Shown: positions 7,977 to 15,203 of the stretch, piece after piece
How the letters are laid out: each line of letters starts with the position of its first letter
How positions within the stretch are numbered: position 1 is the stretch's first letter
Assembly (NCBI GenBank): GCA_035406685.1
Contig: DAONLM010000025.1
Location: 1-20,528, forward strand
DNA from: DAONLM01 sp035406685
Lineage (GTDB): Bacteria; Spirochaetota; GWE2-31-10; MWDO01
DNA length: 20,528 nucleotides
Reading direction: 5' to 3'
Program-made: the position numbers and the translations under genes
The notes under the pieces: generated by a model
Seen by the model: the letters and a program-made list of their open reading frames with translations, nothing else
The model's database searches: none
Told to the model about the DNA's origin: nothing

Positions 7977-10154
7977 ATGAGTTTATACAACATTGAAGCA
8001 ATAAAGGTCTGTCCCCCAGAAGAGACAGTCGCAAGATGTCTTAATGTGATGAAAAAATTTGGTTTTGAAGAAAAAGGAATTATTCAATATGAATTTAGAA
8101 ATCAAGAAGATTTTGGTGTCTGGGCTGGCAATCTTTTTATAAATCATAGAATATTATATGATCTTTTCCCAGAAAAATTTCCATACTTAAAAGATGCCTA
8201 TAATTTCTGGTTTAAGAAAGTAAGTGGTAAGGGTGTTTCAAAGACTCAATGCACTGCAAGTCTTTTTATGGAGATGTTTGAAAGAATTTCCATTGAATTT
8301 AAAATATATGAGATTTTACAAAAAAGAATTATAAAAAAATATAAAGAATATCTTGAAGATATTAGAAATACACTTCTCTATCCTTATATGGAAAAAAGTT
8401 TAAGCACCAAAAAAGAAGATGAACAAGTCTCATTTATTGAAGTTAAAGATATTGTAAATAATTCCAATATTTTATTTCCTATAAAGTTACTTTTTCATAG
8501 CTCAAATGATTATACTGCTGGAAATGAGGATAAAGAGGCAATAGTTCATGCTATTTTTGAAATAGTTGAGAGATATACACAGACTCTTTTTGTGATAAAA
8601 CAGACTAATTCTACAATTGAAGATATAATTGCTAAACTTTCAGCACAAATATATGGTTATGATCCGTCTCTTTTTAATGATATAAATAACATATCCCCTT
8701 TTGTTGTCTCCATTGACTCGATTGTAAAAGAATTTCCAGATCTTGAAGGGGTTATTAATTCTATTGGAAAAAATTTTACTAAATTTGAAATAGTTGATAT
8801 ATCATATACTTTTAATGGTGTTAAATTTTATAGTTATATAGTAAGACAGGGAAGAGAAGACACAAATTTTAAACTTTTTGCATCCGGCGGATGTCATTTT
8901 GATCAAAGAATAGCAATATTAAGGGCATTGACAGAGGCAAGTCAGGGGTATGTCCCTTATGAAAAACTAAATCAATCATGGAATGGGTATATCTTTACAA
9001 GAAAATTTATTGATACTGTTTTTGATTCAAAGTTGCCGGTTAAAAATTTAGAAAAAGATAAAAGAGTCTTTAATGAGATGGATGATATTTATAGCGAATG
9101 TATAAAGGCATTTAAATCAATACTTGTTTTTAATTGCACAAATGAAAATTTTAATATACCTGTGCATTCTGTTTATATTCCAGAATTGTATTCAAAATCT
9201 TTCTTATGGAGTAATATATTCTCTTCCAGTAATGTAGGAGATCTTAATTTGATAAAGTATATTGGCGAGGAAAATCTTTTTAAAATTTATAACTTTATTA
9301 CAGAAAAAAGCATTGGCGGAATAGAAAGTCTCTTTTTTCTTGAAAATCACAATCAACTGGATGAGACAATAAGAGAGAAGTTATATTTTCTTTATCTATC
9401 ATATACCAATGACAAAGATATGTTTGATTATATTCTTAATAAAGAGGAAAACAGATTTTTTAGAGAAGTGATTGAAAATAGAACAAAGCCAGAAATCTCT
9501 ACTGTGCCTTCAATTGATAAAATAGATGAGGAGTCATTTCTCTATTTTTATAATATTTTAACAAAAGAAAAAAAGAATCAGGATGATTATCTCTATCTAA
9601 TTGAAAATTATATCAGAATGGGGCTTATTGATTATGCTGTTGAGTATGCCAATAAAAATAATCTTGGCATTGATGAGATAATCGAAGAAAGCCTCTCTTT
9701 ATATGAAGAACTACTGGAGTATGCTAAATTTAATAATATGTTTAAAAGAGGGGCAGACATTTCTACTATTTTATACAGAATCACAAAAGATGAAGATTAT
9801 ATTAAACAAAAAGAAATCCTAATACAAGAACATATTTCTTTAATGGAGAGATATAATAAATTTATTTCAAAAAATAGCAATGGAGAGACAACTATTTTTG
9901 GATTAAGAGTAGGAGAGAATATAGGCTCTTTCTCTCTTCATTCTGTTTATCAAAGAGAGGATTTTGTATATAGATTGTTATTTGTTAACAGTAAGAACGA
10001 AAGTATAAATGTGGATATCTCTCTAATACAAAAATCTAATTTTAGAACATATACAGAGAATGGTTTTTATATTGATTATAATGTTGGATTTTTTGCTAGC
10101 GATAAAAAGAAGTTTATAAATGAATTTATCTCTTTTGTAGAAAAAATCGGATAA
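7977..10154 (+). CDS. large YcaO-domain protein with C-terminal helical extension
   Basis: YcaO enzymes use ATP to activate peptide backbone amides (azoline, thioamide or amidine formation). Residues ~80-415 show the family's ATP-site blocks: GKGVSKTQCTASLFMEMFER (84-103, with S95xxxE99 and E102-R103), SNDYTAGNEDKEAI..AIFEIVER (176-199; E187, E195, E198) and ASGGCHFDQ..LRALTEASQ (302-323; R316, E320, Q323). The catalytic core therefore looks intact. Residues ~460-630 are helical and TPR-like (YLIENYIRMGLIDYAVEYA), and the last ~85 (641-725) form a separate beta-rich segment. At 725 residues it is longer than E. coli YcaO (586), which also has a C-terminal TPR region and is linked to RimO-dependent methylthiolation of ribosomal protein S12. 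No precursor peptide, cyclodehydratase partner or dehydrogenase is visible, so an E. coli-like housekeeping role is more likely than peptide natural-product synthesis. First gene of an operon. Confidence 0.85.
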   Translation: MSLYNIEAIKVCPPEETVARCLNVMKKFGFEEKGIIQYEFRNQEDFGVWAGNLFINHRILYDLFPEKFPYLKDAYNFWFKKVSGKGVSKTQCTASLFMEMFERISIEFKIYEILQKRIIKKYKEYLEDIRNTLLYPYMEKSLSTKKEDEQVSFIEVKDIVNNSNILFPIKLLFHSSNDYTAGNEDKEAIVHAIFEIVERYTQTLFVIKQTNSTIEDIIAKLSAQIYGYDPSLFNDINNISPFVVSIDSIVKEFPDLEGVINSIGKNFTKFEIVDISYTFNGVKFYSYIVRQGREDTNFKLFASGGCHFDQRIAILRALTEASQGYVPYEKLNQSWNGYIFTRKFIDTVFDSKLPVKNLEKDKRVFNEMDDIYSECIKAFKSILVFNCTNENFNIPVHSVYIPELYSKSFLWSNIFSSSNVGDLNLIKYIGEENLFKIYNFITEKSIGGIESLFFLENHNQLDETIREKLYFLYLSYTNDKDMFDYILNKEENRFFREVIENRTKPEISTVPSIDKIDEESFLYFYNILTKEKKNQDDYLYLIENYIRMGLIDYAVEYANKNNLGIDEIIEESLSLYEELLEYAKFNNMFKRGADISTILYRITKDEDYIKQKEILIQEHISLMERYNKFISKNSNGETTIFGLRVGENIGSFSLHSVYQREDFVYRLLFVNSKNESINVDISLIQKSNFRTYTENGFYIDYNVGFFASDKKKFINEFISFVEKIG

Positions 10155-10165
10155 GGGGAAATTTA

Positions 10166-11392
10166 GTGGAGAATATGGATATTGAGAATCTTGAAAAAAG
10201 AAAGATAAAAAGTGTTAGTAGAGAAATTGTGTTAAAAATAGAGAAATATGCAAATGAAGGGGTCTCAATAGGATATGAAAATGATAAGGTAATATTTGTG
10301 AGATATGCTATTCCAGATGAGATAATAAGAGCAAAAGTATATAAAGAGACAAAGGATTATGCTATTGCAGAACCAATTGAAATAATAAATCCTTCACCAT
10401 TAAGAATCGCCCCTCATTGCAAATATTTTGGGTTGTGCGGTGGGTGTGATTATCAGATGATCTCTTATGAAAATCAAATTAAGATAAAAAAAGATCTTGT
10501 TGAGGAGACATTTAAAAGAATTGCAGGTATCTCTATTAAGATCAATGATATTATAAAGAGTCCAAAGCAATTTTATTACAGAAACAATGAAACATTCAAA
10601 GTAGAGCTTAAAAAAAAGAAAAGCATAGGTTTTTTTAGAAAGGATACAAGAAGCATAATTGATATTGAGAGATGCGAAATAGCAATGGAGGGGGTAAATA
10701 AAGCATTAGAGCATATAAGAAATAGTGAAGAAAGACCAGCGCATAATTTTAAGGTAAGGACAACTTTGGATGGGGATACAGTGGTTCACTGGGTGAAGAG
10801 TTCTTTATATGAAGATAGAGATGTTTATGAGAATATTACTGTTTTTGATAGAACTATAAAATTCAAAATATCAAAAGATAGTTTTTTTCAGGTAAATGAT
10901 TATGTAATTCCATTATGGCTTGAAAAAATTATAAGTTTTCTTGACAAAGAGCACAATGAAAGAATAGTGGATCTTTATTGTGGCATTGGTTTAATTACCC
11001 TTTTTGTAAGTTTTTATGCAAAAGAGACTATTGGGGTAGAGATAGCAAAAAGTTCTATACAGGATGCAAATCATAATCTTAAAATAAATAAAATTAGTAG
11101 TAATGTGAAATTTATTTTATCACCTGTTGAAGAGATTGTTAATAAAATAGGATATGCTGATGTTATAATAATAGATCCACCACGAAAAGGAATTGATAAT
11201 AAAAGTATTCAGGAAATAATAAAGATTTCACCTAAAAAGATTATATATTCATCCTGTAAACCATCCAGTATGGCAAGAGATATTGCTATTTTTTCAAAAT
11301 ATTATGATATTAAAGAAGTGGTTCTTGTTGATATGTTTCCTCAAACCCATCATATAGAATTGCTGGCATTATTGATTAAAAAAGAGATTTAG
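10166..11392 (+). CDS. 23S rRNA/tRNA (uracil-C5) methyltransferase, TrmA/RlmD family
   Basis: SAM-dependent 5-methyluridine (m5U) methyltransferase of 408 residues. An N-terminal TRAM-like RNA-binding domain (about 18-75) is followed by an iron-sulfur cluster motif CKYFGLCGGC (C85, C91, C94) with the fourth ligand probably C170. The catalytic domain has FQVN (241-244), SAM motif DLYCGIG (269-275), DPPRKG (337-342), the nucleophile in YSSCKPSSMARD (C364) and the general base in HHIE (E398). The cluster places it with RlmD/RlmC-type enzymes, but the exact target uridine cannot be assigned. GTG is taken as the start because AGGGGA at 10154-10159 is 6 nt upstream; the ATG three codons later would be too far away. 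It begins 11 nt after the YcaO stop, in the same operon. Confidence 0.93.
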   Translation: MENMDIENLEKRKIKSVSREIVLKIEKYANEGVSIGYENDKVIFVRYAIPDEIIRAKVYKETKDYAIAEPIEIINPSPLRIAPHCKYFGLCGGCDYQMISYENQIKIKKDLVEETFKRIAGISIKINDIIKSPKQFYYRNNETFKVELKKKKSIGFFRKDTRSIIDIERCEIAMEGVNKALEHIRNSEERPAHNFKVRTTLDGDTVVHWVKSSLYEDRDVYENITVFDRTIKFKISKDSFFQVNDYVIPLWLEKIISFLDKEHNERIVDLYCGIGLITLFVSFYAKETIGVEIAKSSIQDANHNLKINKISSNVKFILSPVEEIVNKIGYADVIIIDPPRKGIDNKSIQEIIKISPKKIIYSSCKPSSMARDIAIFSKYYDIKEVVLVDMFPQTHHIELLALLIKKEI

Positions 11393-11401
11393 TGAAAAAT
11401 T

Positions 11402-12235
11402 ATGAAAAATATTACATTAAATTGTATTGGACTAATTGGATGTTCCTCTTTTGATGTAGAAAAGAATGGAGAAGATCTTGCTAAAATAAAAAATATTCTA
11501 CAATACAATTTGAATATAAAAGTAAAAATTGCGGATTCATTATTTAGTATAAGAAATAATAAAGATAAAGCAAATGATTTAAATCTTTTCTTTAAAGATA
11601 GAGAGATAGATATTATATTTGATATCTCTGGTGGTGATGCTGCAAATAACATTCTTGAATATATTGATTATACCATAGTTAAAAATAGTAAGGCAATATA
11701 TGCAGGCTATAGTGACAACACAGTGATTATTAATACCTTATATAAAAAAAGTAATAAATATTCTTACTATTACAATATCAATAATCTTATAAGAAGTGAC
11801 TCACTTAATCAGATAGAATATTTCAAAAAAATTTTTATTGATAGAAATTTTACTGAGTTATTTAATTATAAATTTTTAAAAGGTAATAAACTTAATGGCA
11901 TTGTTATAGGTGGAAATATTAGATGTTTCTTAAAACTTGCAGGGACAAGATATTTTCCAAATTTTAAAAATAAAATTTTATTTTTAGAAAGTTATAGTGG
12001 TAATGAAGATAGAATAATTTCTTATCTATATCAGTTAAAACATATTGGAGTATTTAAGGGGATAAATGGGATAATTCTTGGCACATTTACAGAGTTAGAA
12101 ATACAAAATAAAGATATTGAAGATATGTTTCTTGATTTTTTTAAAGAATATAAATTCCCTATTATAAAGAGTAATGAACTGGGGCATAATAGTAATGCTA
12201 AATTGATAGTAATTGGTAGTAAGATTAATTTATAA
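11402..12235 (+). CDS. S66-family peptidase (LD-carboxypeptidase/MccF-like)
   Basis: Serine peptidase of the S66 family, whose members trim L,D-bonds in cytoplasmic muropeptides (LdcA) or inactivate peptide-nucleotide antibiotics (MccF). The Ser-Glu-His triad is present: GYSDNT (S104), LFLESYSG (E196) and LGHN (H262). The family block GGNIRCFLKLAGTRY is at 170-184. At 277 residues it is shorter than typical members (about 300-350), and the N-terminal segment ahead of the ISGGDAANNI block is compact. The ribosome-binding sequence is weak, and the gene starts 9 nt after the methyltransferase stop, so it probably depends on coupling within the YcaO operon. Cell-wall recycling is the default role; an immunity role is possible but unsupported by the context. 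Confidence 0.85.
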   Translation: MKNITLNCIGLIGCSSFDVEKNGEDLAKIKNILQYNLNIKVKIADSLFSIRNNKDKANDLNLFFKDREIDIIFDISGGDAANNILEYIDYTIVKNSKAIYAGYSDNTVIINTLYKKSNKYSYYYNINNLIRSDSLNQIEYFKKIFIDRNFTELFNYKFLKGNKLNGIVIGGNIRCFLKLAGTRYFPNFKNKILFLESYSGNEDRIISYLYQLKHIGVFKGINGIILGTFTELEIQNKDIEDMFLDFFKEYKFPIIKSNELGHNSNAKLIVIGSKINL

Positions 12236-12382
12236 TCCAACTTTTTCATAGTAAAATATATATCTTATTTAAAAATAGAAAGTTATATTGATTTTTTATA
12301 TTCTATATGTATGATAACAGATAAACTATTTTATCAAGAAAATTAAACTATTTTTGAATTTTTAAAGGCATAGTTATACTAA

Positions 12383-12424
12383 GATTGATTTGAGGAAAGA
12401 GTAATAAAAAGAGAAAATTTTTAA
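12383..12424 (+). pseudogene. short remnant resembling the 6866-7036 fragment
   Basis: In one frame the sequence reads D-stop-FEERVIKRENF-stop. This matches DDFGARGIKRKNF of the fragment at 6866 at 7 of 11 residues after the stop, and the DNA is similarly alike. It lies just beyond the 3' end of the - strand ribbon-helix-helix gene. It is probably a vestige of the same lost element, but it is short enough that chance similarity in A/T-rich DNA cannot be excluded. Confidence 0.25.
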
Positions 12425-12437
12425 AAAATTCCTGTTT

Positions 12438-12953
12438 TTATAGAAATTGAATCTGTTTTAAGCAAAAATCTGTGCCAAAAACAAGGTAATAATATACCTC
12501 CTGGTCAATATAAAAGGGGATATCTGGGTGAATCCTCTCATCCTTATCCTTATACCATTTCACCTTCCTTGCCCTCATATCCTCTATTTTGTTTTTTACC
12601 TTCTCAAGCCTCTTTTCAAACCCATCAACCCCATACTTTTCCACAAGTTCAAAATATAATTCCAATATTTCCCTTATCAATACAGCGATACTAAAAGTAT
12701 TTAAAGTATCGTGTATCTGTTTTAATTCATTATAAACCCTTTCTTCAAGAAACACTCTTACCCTTTTTGTCGCATTCACACAGGGATAATCTCTTTTTCT
12801 TCTCTCTTCTGTTAAATGTTTCTTTTTCAAAAAAGGCAGCATTGTATTTATTACCTCTCTTATTATTTCTGACACCCCTTTATTATTTTTTTCTGTTAAG
12901 ATTTTAATTTTACTAAATAAAGAATCATTTATGACAAAATCAAATTGTAGCAT
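12438..12953 (-). CDS. tandem ribbon-helix-helix (RHH) DNA-binding protein
   Basis: A 171-residue putative transcriptional regulator. Two segments each fit the RHH pattern, a short beta strand plus two helices ending in the (S)xxIREx(I/L) helix. The first spans residues 2-42 (FVINDSLFSKIK..GVSEIIREVINTML) and the second about 64-108 (RVRVFLEERVYNELK..IAVLIREILELYF). A charged coiled-coil-like stretch and a Tyr/Phe-rich tail follow. The start is set at ATG 12953 because GGAGG on the - strand lies 8 nt upstream; an in-frame TTG at 12968 overlaps that ribosome-binding sequence. A nearly identical ~85-bp upstream region precedes another gene at 20460, so this is probably one of a family of paralogues that may share control. 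It is not obviously paired with a toxin gene. Confidence 0.7.
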   Translation of the reverse strand: MLQFDFVINDSLFSKIKILTEKNNKGVSEIIREVINTMLPFLKKKHLTEERRKRDYPCVNATKRVRVFLEERVYNELKQIHDTLNTFSIAVLIREILELYFELVEKYGVDGFEKRLEKVKNKIEDMRARKVKWYKDKDERIHPDIPFYIDQEVYYYLVFGTDFCLKQIQFL

Positions 12954-12962
12954 TTTACTTAC

Positions 12963-13050
12963 CTCCAATAATAAAAAATATTTCTATATATTAATCACAA
13001 ATTTTTTGAGAAAATCCTTTACAAAATTTATGAAAAAAATAAAAAAATTT
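12963..13050 (-). repeat. duplicated upstream module of the RHH gene (copy A)
   Basis: Read on the - strand, this ~88-bp segment runs from an A/T-rich block through GTAAAGGATTTTCTC and TTGTGATTAATATATAG to the GGAGG ribosome-binding sequence. It matches 20368-20452 on the + strand, apart from a few substitutions and length changes in A/T runs. It carries a near-direct repeat of AAATTTTGT about 24 bp apart. A shared promoter or autoregulatory operator is the likely role; no clean -35/-10 pair was found in it. Confidence 0.8.
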
Positions 13051-13091
13051 TTTCAAATAAAATCTTGTTTCAAAATTCTTCAATTTATTTC

Positions 13092-13120
13092 TTGAAAAAA
13101 GATCTGTTTTTGTATATATA
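13092..13120 (+). promoter_or_regulatory. promoter of pabB-pabC, possibly giving a leaderless mRNA
   Basis: TTGAAA (13092-13097), 17 bp, TATATA (13115-13120). The pabB ATG is at 13129, only 8 bp after the -10, and there is no Shine-Dalgarno sequence in between, so transcription would begin at or next to the start codon. Confidence 0.5.
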
Positions 13121-13128
13121 TCTTTTCT

Positions 13129-14085
13129 ATGAACTTTATTGAAAAGATGAATCATTTTACAAATAAAGATATCCCCTTTCTATTTGTAATTTCTTTTGAA
13201 AAAAACAGATATGAGGTTTTACCATTATCAGAATGTGAAAGTAAAAATATATTTTATTTCATAAATGGCAAAACTAATTTTAATGGGATATTTTCATATC
13301 CTAAAAATTTAGAGATAAAAATTAAAAAGGCAATTGATTATAATGACTATCTTCAAGCATTCAATAAACTAAAAGAGCATTTTATTAAAGGCAATACCTA
13401 TCTTGCAAATCTTACATTTAAAACAGAAATAGAATTAAATTGTAACTTACTTGATATTTTTTTATATTCTACTGCTAATTATAAATTATTTTTTAAAGAT
13501 GAATTTGTGCTATTTTCACCAGAAACTTTTATAAATGTAATGAATGGCTATATTTATACCTATCCTATGAAAGGAACAATTAGTGCTACTTTACCAGATA
13601 GTGATAAAATTCTTCTTAATGATGAAAAAGAATTTGCAGAGCACATAACAGTTGTTGATTTATTAAGAAATGATTTAGGTATTGTTTCTGATGAGGTTGA
13701 AGTTACAAAATTTAGATATCTTGTGCCAGTATTTAATAAGATAAGACCATTATATCAGACTATTTCTGAGATAAAAGGTAGATTAAGGAGTTTTTATCTG
13801 AATAATCCTGGAGATCTATTTAATGAAATACTTCCTGCTGGTTCTGTAACTGGGGCTCCAAAGAAAAAAACAGTTGAAATTATAAAGGAAATAGAAAATT
13901 ATGATAGAGGATATTATACTGGCGTATTTGGAATCTGGGAGAATAAGAATATTTATTCATCAGTTATGATAAGATTCATAGAAAAAGAGAATGGTAAATT
14001 TTTCTATAAATCTGGTGGCGGAATTACAATCTATTCTGACCCAGAAAAAGAGTATAAAGAGATTCTGGAGAAAATCTATATATGA
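13129..14085 (+). CDS. pabB: aminodeoxychorismate synthase component I
   Basis: Converts chorismate and ammonia (from a PabA-type glutaminase) to 4-amino-4-deoxychorismate, the first committed step to p-aminobenzoate and folate. This is the short form, 318 residues, holding the chorismate-binding core. Diagnostic blocks: PMKGTISA at 146-153, whose Lys148 marks PabB (anthranilate synthase has Ala there), EHITVVDLLRNDLG at 171-184, GSVTGAPKKKT at 238-248, GYYTGVFGIW at 261-270 and KSGGGIT at 294-300. The stop overlaps the pabC start (ATGA), so translation is coupled. No pabA glutaminase is in the window; it must be elsewhere, or free ammonia is used. The annotated ATG has no ribosome-binding sequence; an ATG six codons in (13147) is an alternative but is no better placed. 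Confidence 0.9.
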   Translation: MNFIEKMNHFTNKDIPFLFVISFEKNRYEVLPLSECESKNIFYFINGKTNFNGIFSYPKNLEIKIKKAIDYNDYLQAFNKLKEHFIKGNTYLANLTFKTEIELNCNLLDIFLYSTANYKLFFKDEFVLFSPETFINVMNGYIYTYPMKGTISATLPDSDKILLNDEKEFAEHITVVDLLRNDLGIVSDEVEVTKFRYLVPVFNKIRPLYQTISEIKGRLRSFYLNNPGDLFNEILPAGSVTGAPKKKTVEIIKEIENYDRGYYTGVFGIWENKNIYSSVMIRFIEKENGKFFYKSGGGITIYSDPEKEYKEILEKIYI

Positions 14086-14666
14086 AATTTATAGAGACAA
14101 TTAAAATTAAAAAGCAGCAATTATCAAATATTGATTATCATATAAAAAGGGCTAATCTCACAATATATGACCATTACAACATAAAATTTAATTTTGAAAA
14201 AGTAATTCAGAAGATATTAGAAAATATCAAAATTATTGATGATGATATTTATAAATTAAGAATAGTTTATGATAATAGAGATTATGAATATTCGATTGAA
14301 AAATATATTTTAAAACCTATTAAAAATTTTAAAATAGTCAGGGTAGAAGATTTTTTTTATAGATACAAATATCTAAATAGGAAAAAATTGGATTCTTTCT
14401 ATTCTCAACGAGAGGATTATGATAATATAATAATTGCAGTTAATGATTTTATTACAGACAGTTATTATTCAAATCTTGTTTTTGAAAAAAATAATGAGTA
14501 TTTTACCCCTGATACATATTTATTGAATGGAACAAAGAGAAAATATTATCTTGATAATAAAATTATTAGAGAAAAAAAGATTACAATAAAGGATTTAAAA
14601 GAATTTGATTCTATTCATTTTATAAATGCAATGATTGATCTAAATGAAATTGTTATTAAAATATAA
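14082..14666 (+). CDS. pabC: aminodeoxychorismate lyase-like class IV aminotransferase
   Basis: PLP enzyme that would release pyruvate from aminodeoxychorismate to give p-aminobenzoate. At 194 residues it is of the short type found next to short PabB proteins. Recognisable class IV blocks: YKYLNRKKLD at 95-104, where Lys96 is the probable PLP lysine; DNIIIAVNDFITDSYYSNLVF at 114-134 (the TDSxxxN motif); TPDTYLLNGTKR at 142-153; and the terminal INAMID. The conserved N-terminal arginine region (YHIKRAN, 19-25) is also present. It overlaps pabB by 4 nt. Low overall similarity is usual in this family, so the substrate is inferred mainly from the pabB neighbour. Confidence 0.82.
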   Translation: MKFIETIKIKKQQLSNIDYHIKRANLTIYDHYNIKFNFEKVIQKILENIKIIDDDIYKLRIVYDNRDYEYSIEKYILKPIKNFKIVRVEDFFYRYKYLNRKKLDSFYSQREDYDNIIIAVNDFITDSYYSNLVFEKNNEYFTPDTYLLNGTKRKYYLDNKIIREKKITIKDLKEFDSIHFINAMIDLNEIVIKI

Positions 14667-14741
14667 GTTATTTTATGTAGATATCCCATTAACAGGATAG
14701 TGAACGTTTTAGTAATATAACTATTGTTTTTATAACAAAAA

Positions 14742-14760
14742 AAGTAGGACATATGTCGTA
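14742..14760 (+). repeat. 19-bp inverted repeat, left arm
   Basis: AAGTAGGACATATGTCGTA is the exact reverse complement of 14930-14948. Each arm is itself nearly palindromic around GACATATGTC. Confidence 0.85.
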
Positions 14761-14814
14761 GTATTAAAGAAATATCCCAATAAAATAACTATTATTATTT
14801 ATAAAAAGATATAT

Positions 14815-14829
14815 GGGACATATGTCGTA
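14815..14829 (+). repeat. additional GGGACATATGTCGTA copy
   Basis: A third copy of the palindromic block, in the same orientation as 14742-14760, with its GACATATGTC core at 14817-14826. Confidence 0.75.
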
Positions 14830-14929
14830 ATTAGATGTGTATATTTTTATAATATAACTATTATTTATTATAACAAGACATAAAAAAATACGTCGCAAAA
14901 AAGTGGGATATCTGTATACATTTAACTCA

Positions 14930-14948
14930 TACGACATATGTCCTACTT
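14930..14948 (-). repeat. 19-bp inverted repeat, right arm
   Basis: Exact reverse complement of 14742-14760, with the GACATATGTC core at 14933-14942. It is not part of the four-unit register but sits between units 3 and 4. Confidence 0.85.
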
Positions 14949-15127
14949 AAAACATATATAATATAACTATTATTTTTTATAAAAAATAAAAATCAATATA
15001 GGACATCCCACTTTATATACCAAACTATGATTTCATATTACCATAATTGTTATATTGAATTATTTATTTCAAACATACACTAAATTTTAAATAAAAAATT
15101 TTTTATCAAAAAATTGATAATAAGAAC

Positions 15128-15156
15128 TTGACTTTTTTTAAATTTAACATTATATT
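15128..15156 (+). promoter_or_regulatory. sigma-70 promoter of znuACB
   Basis: TTGACT (15128-15133), 17 bp, TATATT (15151-15156). The predicted start point falls inside the palindrome that follows directly. An AGGAG ribosome-binding sequence is at 15187-15191, before the ATG at 15204. Confidence 0.7.
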
Positions 15157-15177
15157 AAATGCAAATGATTTGCATTT
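15157..15177. promoter_or_regulatory. Zur-box-like operator
   Basis: A 21-bp perfect inverted repeat around a single central G (15167). Its inner 15 bp is TGCAAATGATTTGCA, the 7-1-7 layout used by Fur-family repressors such as Zur. It abuts the -10 and covers the predicted transcription start of a metal-uptake operon, where a bound repressor would block initiation. The regulator gene itself is not in the window, and Fur or Mur binding cannot be excluded. Confidence 0.75.
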
Positions 15178-15203
15178 AGAAAAAGAAGGAGTAATAAAAT
15201 ATT

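Larger units (their letters stand above)
14711..15012 (+). repeat. four degenerate copies of a ~50-bp unit
   Basis: Units lie at about 14711-14761, 14779-14830, 14848-14899 and 14958-15011. Each begins with AATA(or T)AACTATT, continues with a T-rich/ATAA block, and ends in a palindromic block: GGACATATGTCGTA in units 1 and 2, ATACGTCGCA in unit 3, and TAGGACATCCCA in unit 4. The units start 68, 69 and 110 bp apart; the longer gap holds an inverted copy of the palindromic block. The function is unknown. Operator array, miniature transposable element remnant and structured RNA are all possible. Confidence 0.7.
14667..15127. other. non-coding repeat-rich region between pabC and znuA
   Basis: No ORF is supported here. 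The region contains four degenerate repeat units, three GACATATGTC palindromes, and several GGGATAT/ATATCCC elements (14679, 14772, 14905). The remainder, 15013-15127, is plain A/T-rich DNA. Confidence 0.7.

Noticed and set aside
12954..12968. TTG start adding five residues to the RHH protein
   Set aside because: The TTG codon overlaps the GGAGG ribosome-binding sequence that is ideally spaced for the ATG at 12953.
14711..15012. CRISPR-like array
   Set aside because: The units are degenerate and unevenly spaced, the intervening sequences are not uniform spacers, and there are no cas genes.
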